Below, piece after piece: positions 6,067 through 8,031 of a stretch of DNA of 8,031 nt. How positions within the stretch are numbered: the stretch's first letter is position 1; the number at the start of each line of letters is the position of its first letter. Source of the stretch: DASPKW01 sp038244055 (GTDB lineage Bacteria; Planctomycetota; Phycisphaerae; Tepidisphaerales; Tepidisphaeraceae); the NCBI GenBank assembly GCA_038244055.1, contig JBBRTW010000341.1:1-8031 (forward strand), read 5' to 3'. A model generated the notes under the pieces. It did no database searches. It was given only the letters and a program-made list of their open reading frames with translations, and was not told where the DNA came from. A program made the position numbers and the translations under genes.

Positions 6067-6099
6067 AGCGCCTGAAAGCGGATGCGCCGGGCGATGCGA

Positions 6100-6117
6100 C
6101 GCGCGATTTCTCGCGCG
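6100..6117 (+). repeat. GC-rich perfect inverted repeat between esterase and secreted-protein genes
   Basis: CGCGCGA and TCGCGCG flank TTTC, giving a seven-pair hairpin 33 bases after the esterase stop. No T-run follows, so it is a poor intrinsic terminator. It overlaps the expected -35 position (about 6107-6112) of the next promoter, so it could be a 3'-end hairpin or an operator. Confidence 0.45.
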
Positions 6118-6129
6118 GATGATTCCCCG

Positions 6130-6142
6130 TATAATCGCATCA
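6130..6142 (+). promoter_or_regulatory. TATAAT promoter placed for a leaderless mRNA
   Basis: A perfect TATAAT (6130-6135) is followed by six bases and then ATG at 6142. Transcription normally starts about seven bases after the -10 box, that is on the A of the start codon. No Shine-Dalgarno precedes this ATG. The -35 position is poor (TTTCTC at 6107-6112). Confidence 0.6.
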
Positions 6143-7905
6143 TGCGAATCAGCCGCGTTTTCGTCGTTCTTGCTCTTATTCCCGCGTTCGCGCGCGCTGC
6201 CGCGCCGGTGGACCCATCCACCGCGCTGCCGGCGGAGCGCGCGGCCATCCTCCGCGAACTGTCCGACTGGACGCCCGCCGGTTTCAATCGCCGGCTGGGC
6301 CCGGATTATGCCCATTACCATTCCGGCCAGCCCGCCGAGAGATTCCCCGAAGTCTGGATGGCCCAGAGCAAGAAGGAAGAGATCAAAGGCGCGCGCCGCT
6401 ACCAGGTCGTCGGGCCCTGGTCCAAGAAGTCCGGCGACTTCTCCAGCACGCAGGGCCAGATCCTCTACGTCCCGGCCGAGGCGGGCATGGTCGGCGTCGA
6501 TCGCGTCACCATTCTCGAATGGTCCAACAACTGCTTCAGCGAGCGCCCGGAGATTCCCTGGTGGGGTGGCTTCCGCCCCGAGCCGGCGTCGAAGAAATGG
6601 CTGGCCGCCAACGCCAGCCCGGGCGTGCCGGTCGCCATGGCCCGCGGCATGGCCTCCTGGGCCAACTGCGGCGTGGTCGTCTTCTCCTCCGGCCTGGTCG
6701 GCAGCGCCGGCACCTGCACCGGCCGCGGCCTGGAGCCCACTCTCCAGCTCCCACCCACTAAGCTCCCCACCGCGATCTCGGTCACCAACAAAAGCGAATT
6801 CGCGCTCATCACGGTCATCGATACCGAATCGCATAAAGGCCAGGTCGCCGTCATCGCCATCGAATCCAACGGCAAGAAGGTCAAGTTCGTCCACGAGTGG
6901 CAGGATGCCTATCCCGGCCTGTGCAATGTCGCGGTCATCACCGGCTTCAAACTCCTCGGCTACATCGATCTTCCGGAGATTGAGTTCCCCACCAGCATCT
7001 GCGGTGTCGGCAACGCCATGGGCGGGCGCATGAACGGACGCGATGGCAATGCCGGCCTGCTGCGCGAATATGACCTCGCCAAGCAGGCCGACCGCGATGT
7101 GTTCCTCAAGGGCTCGAACAAAGGATATAGCTGCAGCGCCGGCTTCGCGGTCGTCGCCTCCAAGTACCAGAACAAGGCCGCCTTCATCGATCTCCAGCCC
7201 CTCTTCGGCCGGGTGCGCGAGATGTACTTCACCACCGAAGAGAACTACGCGAAGACGCGCGATCAGGGCGCTGAACCCGGCAAGTGGCCCTACACGTTCG
7301 AGCACGATCCCTCCTGGAAGCCGGCGGTGGTGAAGACGATCGATGTCCCCCAGCCGACCGCCGTCCTGGCCTCCATGAGCGGCGGCGCGAAGAACGCCCG
7401 CGCTTTCATCGCCTCGATGGATGGTACGCTCACCCTCTACAGCGTCGGCGGGCTGGCCGATGACACCGCCGCCAATCCGGCCGACATCGTCAAGTCGGGC
7501 GAAGTGAACGTTGGCCGCAATCCCACCTGCCTGGCCTACCAGAAGCACTCCAACAGCACGATCACGGCCGTCTCGCGCGGCGACCGGCAGATCGCCTGGG
7601 TGAGCCACGCGGATAAGAAGGGGCAGATCGCCCCGGTGGTCACGCGCACCCTGCGCGATGCCCGCCTGATCGACCCCGTCGCGGTTGAAATGGCCGATAC
7701 GCACGGTGTCGAGACCAACCTGATCACCGTCTGCGATTTCGCCGGCAAACAAGTCCTCAACTACCGCACCAGCCAACTCGTCTGGGCCACCCAGGGCGGC
7801 CAGAAGTTCGGCATGGGCGCGGAAGGCAAGGATGATTTCGAATGCGGCGGGCTGATGGAGTTTCCGGGGAATCCGTTTTGTGTCAGCGCGAGCAATGTGA
7901 ATTGA
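6142..7905 (+). CDS. large secreted protein of unknown family, possible beta-propeller in the C-terminal half
   Basis: I do not recognise the family. The 587-residue product starts at ATG 6142, where a Sec signal peptide begins (MRIS, hydrophobic 6-16, then ARA with likely cleavage near residues 19-21). No lipobox is present, so it should be soluble in the periplasm or exported. Ten cysteines (131, 176, 192, 261, 287, 331, 463, 531, 568, 580), an even number, suit disulfide bonds. The middle and C-terminal parts alternate short beta-type strands with polar turns, for example ALITVIDTESHKGQVAVIAI (221-240), AFIASMDGTLTLYSV (421-435), and VGRNPTCLAY then ITAVSRGDRQIAWVS (457-488). These resemble YVTN/WD-like propeller blades. 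The N-terminal 200 residues are rich in Trp, Gly and Pro with no visible catalytic motif. Good codon bias and uninterrupted reading support a real gene. It lies 75 bases after the esterase with its own promoter. Confidence 0.78.
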   Translation: MRISRVFVVLALIPAFARAAAPVDPSTALPAERAAILRELSDWTPAGFNRRLGPDYAHYHSGQPAERFPEVWMAQSKKEEIKGARRYQVVGPWSKKSGDFSSTQGQILYVPAEAGMVGVDRVTILEWSNNCFSERPEIPWWGGFRPEPASKKWLAANASPGVPVAMARGMASWANCGVVVFSSGLVGSAGTCTGRGLEPTLQLPPTKLPTAISVTNKSEFALITVIDTESHKGQVAVIAIESNGKKVKFVHEWQDAYPGLCNVAVITGFKLLGYIDLPEIEFPTSICGVGNAMGGRMNGRDGNAGLLREYDLAKQADRDVFLKGSNKGYSCSAGFAVVASKYQNKAAFIDLQPLFGRVREMYFTTEENYAKTRDQGAEPGKWPYTFEHDPSWKPAVVKTIDVPQPTAVLASMSGGAKNARAFIASMDGTLTLYSVGGLADDTAANPADIVKSGEVNVGRNPTCLAYQKHSNSTITAVSRGDRQIAWVSHADKKGQIAPVVTRTLRDARLIDPVAVEMADTHGVETNLITVCDFAGKQVLNYRTSQLVWATQGGQKFGMGAEGKDDFECGGLMEFPGNPFCVSASNVN

Positions 7906-8031
7906 AGGGGGGATAGGAGTTAGGAGTTAGGAGTTAGGAGGTAGAAGTTAGAAGGTAATTGTTTACCGCCTCCACGCGCAGATCAAGCCTGGCCCCGTGG
8001 TGGTGAGAATTCTTATGACTGGGAGTTGACC
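7906..8031. other. intergenic tail with repeat, no gene seen
   Basis: After the stop of the secreted protein the window holds a heptamer repeat, a five-pair inverted repeat GGTAA/TTACC at 7954-7967 and no open frame with coding character. TTGACC at the right edge could be a -35 box, but the rest is outside the window. Confidence 0.5.
7914..7955 (+). repeat. degenerate heptamer tandem repeat, six copies
   Basis: Six head-to-tail units: TAGGAGT three times, then TAGGAGG, TAGAAGT and TAGAAGG. The first three are identical and the last three drift by one or two bases each. The array starts nine bases after a stop codon. Short heptamer arrays of this kind occur between genes in several bacterial groups and usually vary in copy number. 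Confidence 0.85.

Noticed and set aside
5350..7776. Very long open frame on the minus strand opposite the esterase and the secreted protein
   Set aside because: Its translation is Ala/Gly/Asp/Arg-rich with no domain, while both plus-strand genes have signal peptides and, for the esterase, a full catalytic triad. It is a shadow of GC-rich codon use.
1..8031. tRNA, rRNA, CRISPR array, transposase or attachment site
   Set aside because: I looked on both strands and saw no cloverleaf, no regularly spaced repeats with spacers and no transposase or integrase motif.

Overview
The window is GC-rich bacterial DNA with ordinary codon-biased genes, mostly Shine-Dalgarno starts and at least three clear lipoprotein or secretion signals. 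That points to a diderm bacterium with an extensive envelope-hydrolase repertoire. The sequence does not fix the phylum. A Planctomycetota-like or related environmental lineage is only a guess, from the many exported proteins of unknown family and the short heptamer repeats.

Left half (1-4041), all on the minus strand and probably one transcription unit read right to left: two tandem paralogous lipoprotein alpha/beta hydrolases (4041-3175 and 3118-2291), a membrane methyltransferase of the isoprenylcysteine/phospholipid methyltransferase type (2250-1609), a stand-alone HHxxxD acyltransferase of the condensation/wax-ester-synthase superfamily (1588-263), and the N-terminus of a Rossmann-fold acyl-thioester reductase that runs off the window (203-1). 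Gaps are 20-60 bases.

Middle (4042-4469): a 428-base divergent intergenic region. It is less GC-rich than its flanks and holds two candidate minus-strand promoters, a long imperfect hairpin and an 18-base palindrome, but no gene.

Right half (4470-7905), plus strand: a third lipoprotein hydrolase of the same general design (4470-5180) followed by a good intrinsic terminator, a lipoprotein esterase of the PHB-depolymerase/predicted-peptidase type (5317-6066), and a 587-residue secreted protein of unknown family (6142-7905). The last appears to be transcribed from a perfect TATAAT box placed so that its mRNA would be leaderless. A degenerate 7-base tandem repeat follows its stop codon.

How they may fit together (inference): the minus-strand operon resembles a small acyl-metabolism cassette (thioester reduction plus acyl transfer plus a membrane methyltransferase) coupled to periplasm-facing or outer-membrane-anchored serine hydrolases. 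Four different serine hydrolases with lipoprotein-type signals sit within 4 kb around one divergent control region. Substrates cannot be read from the sequence.
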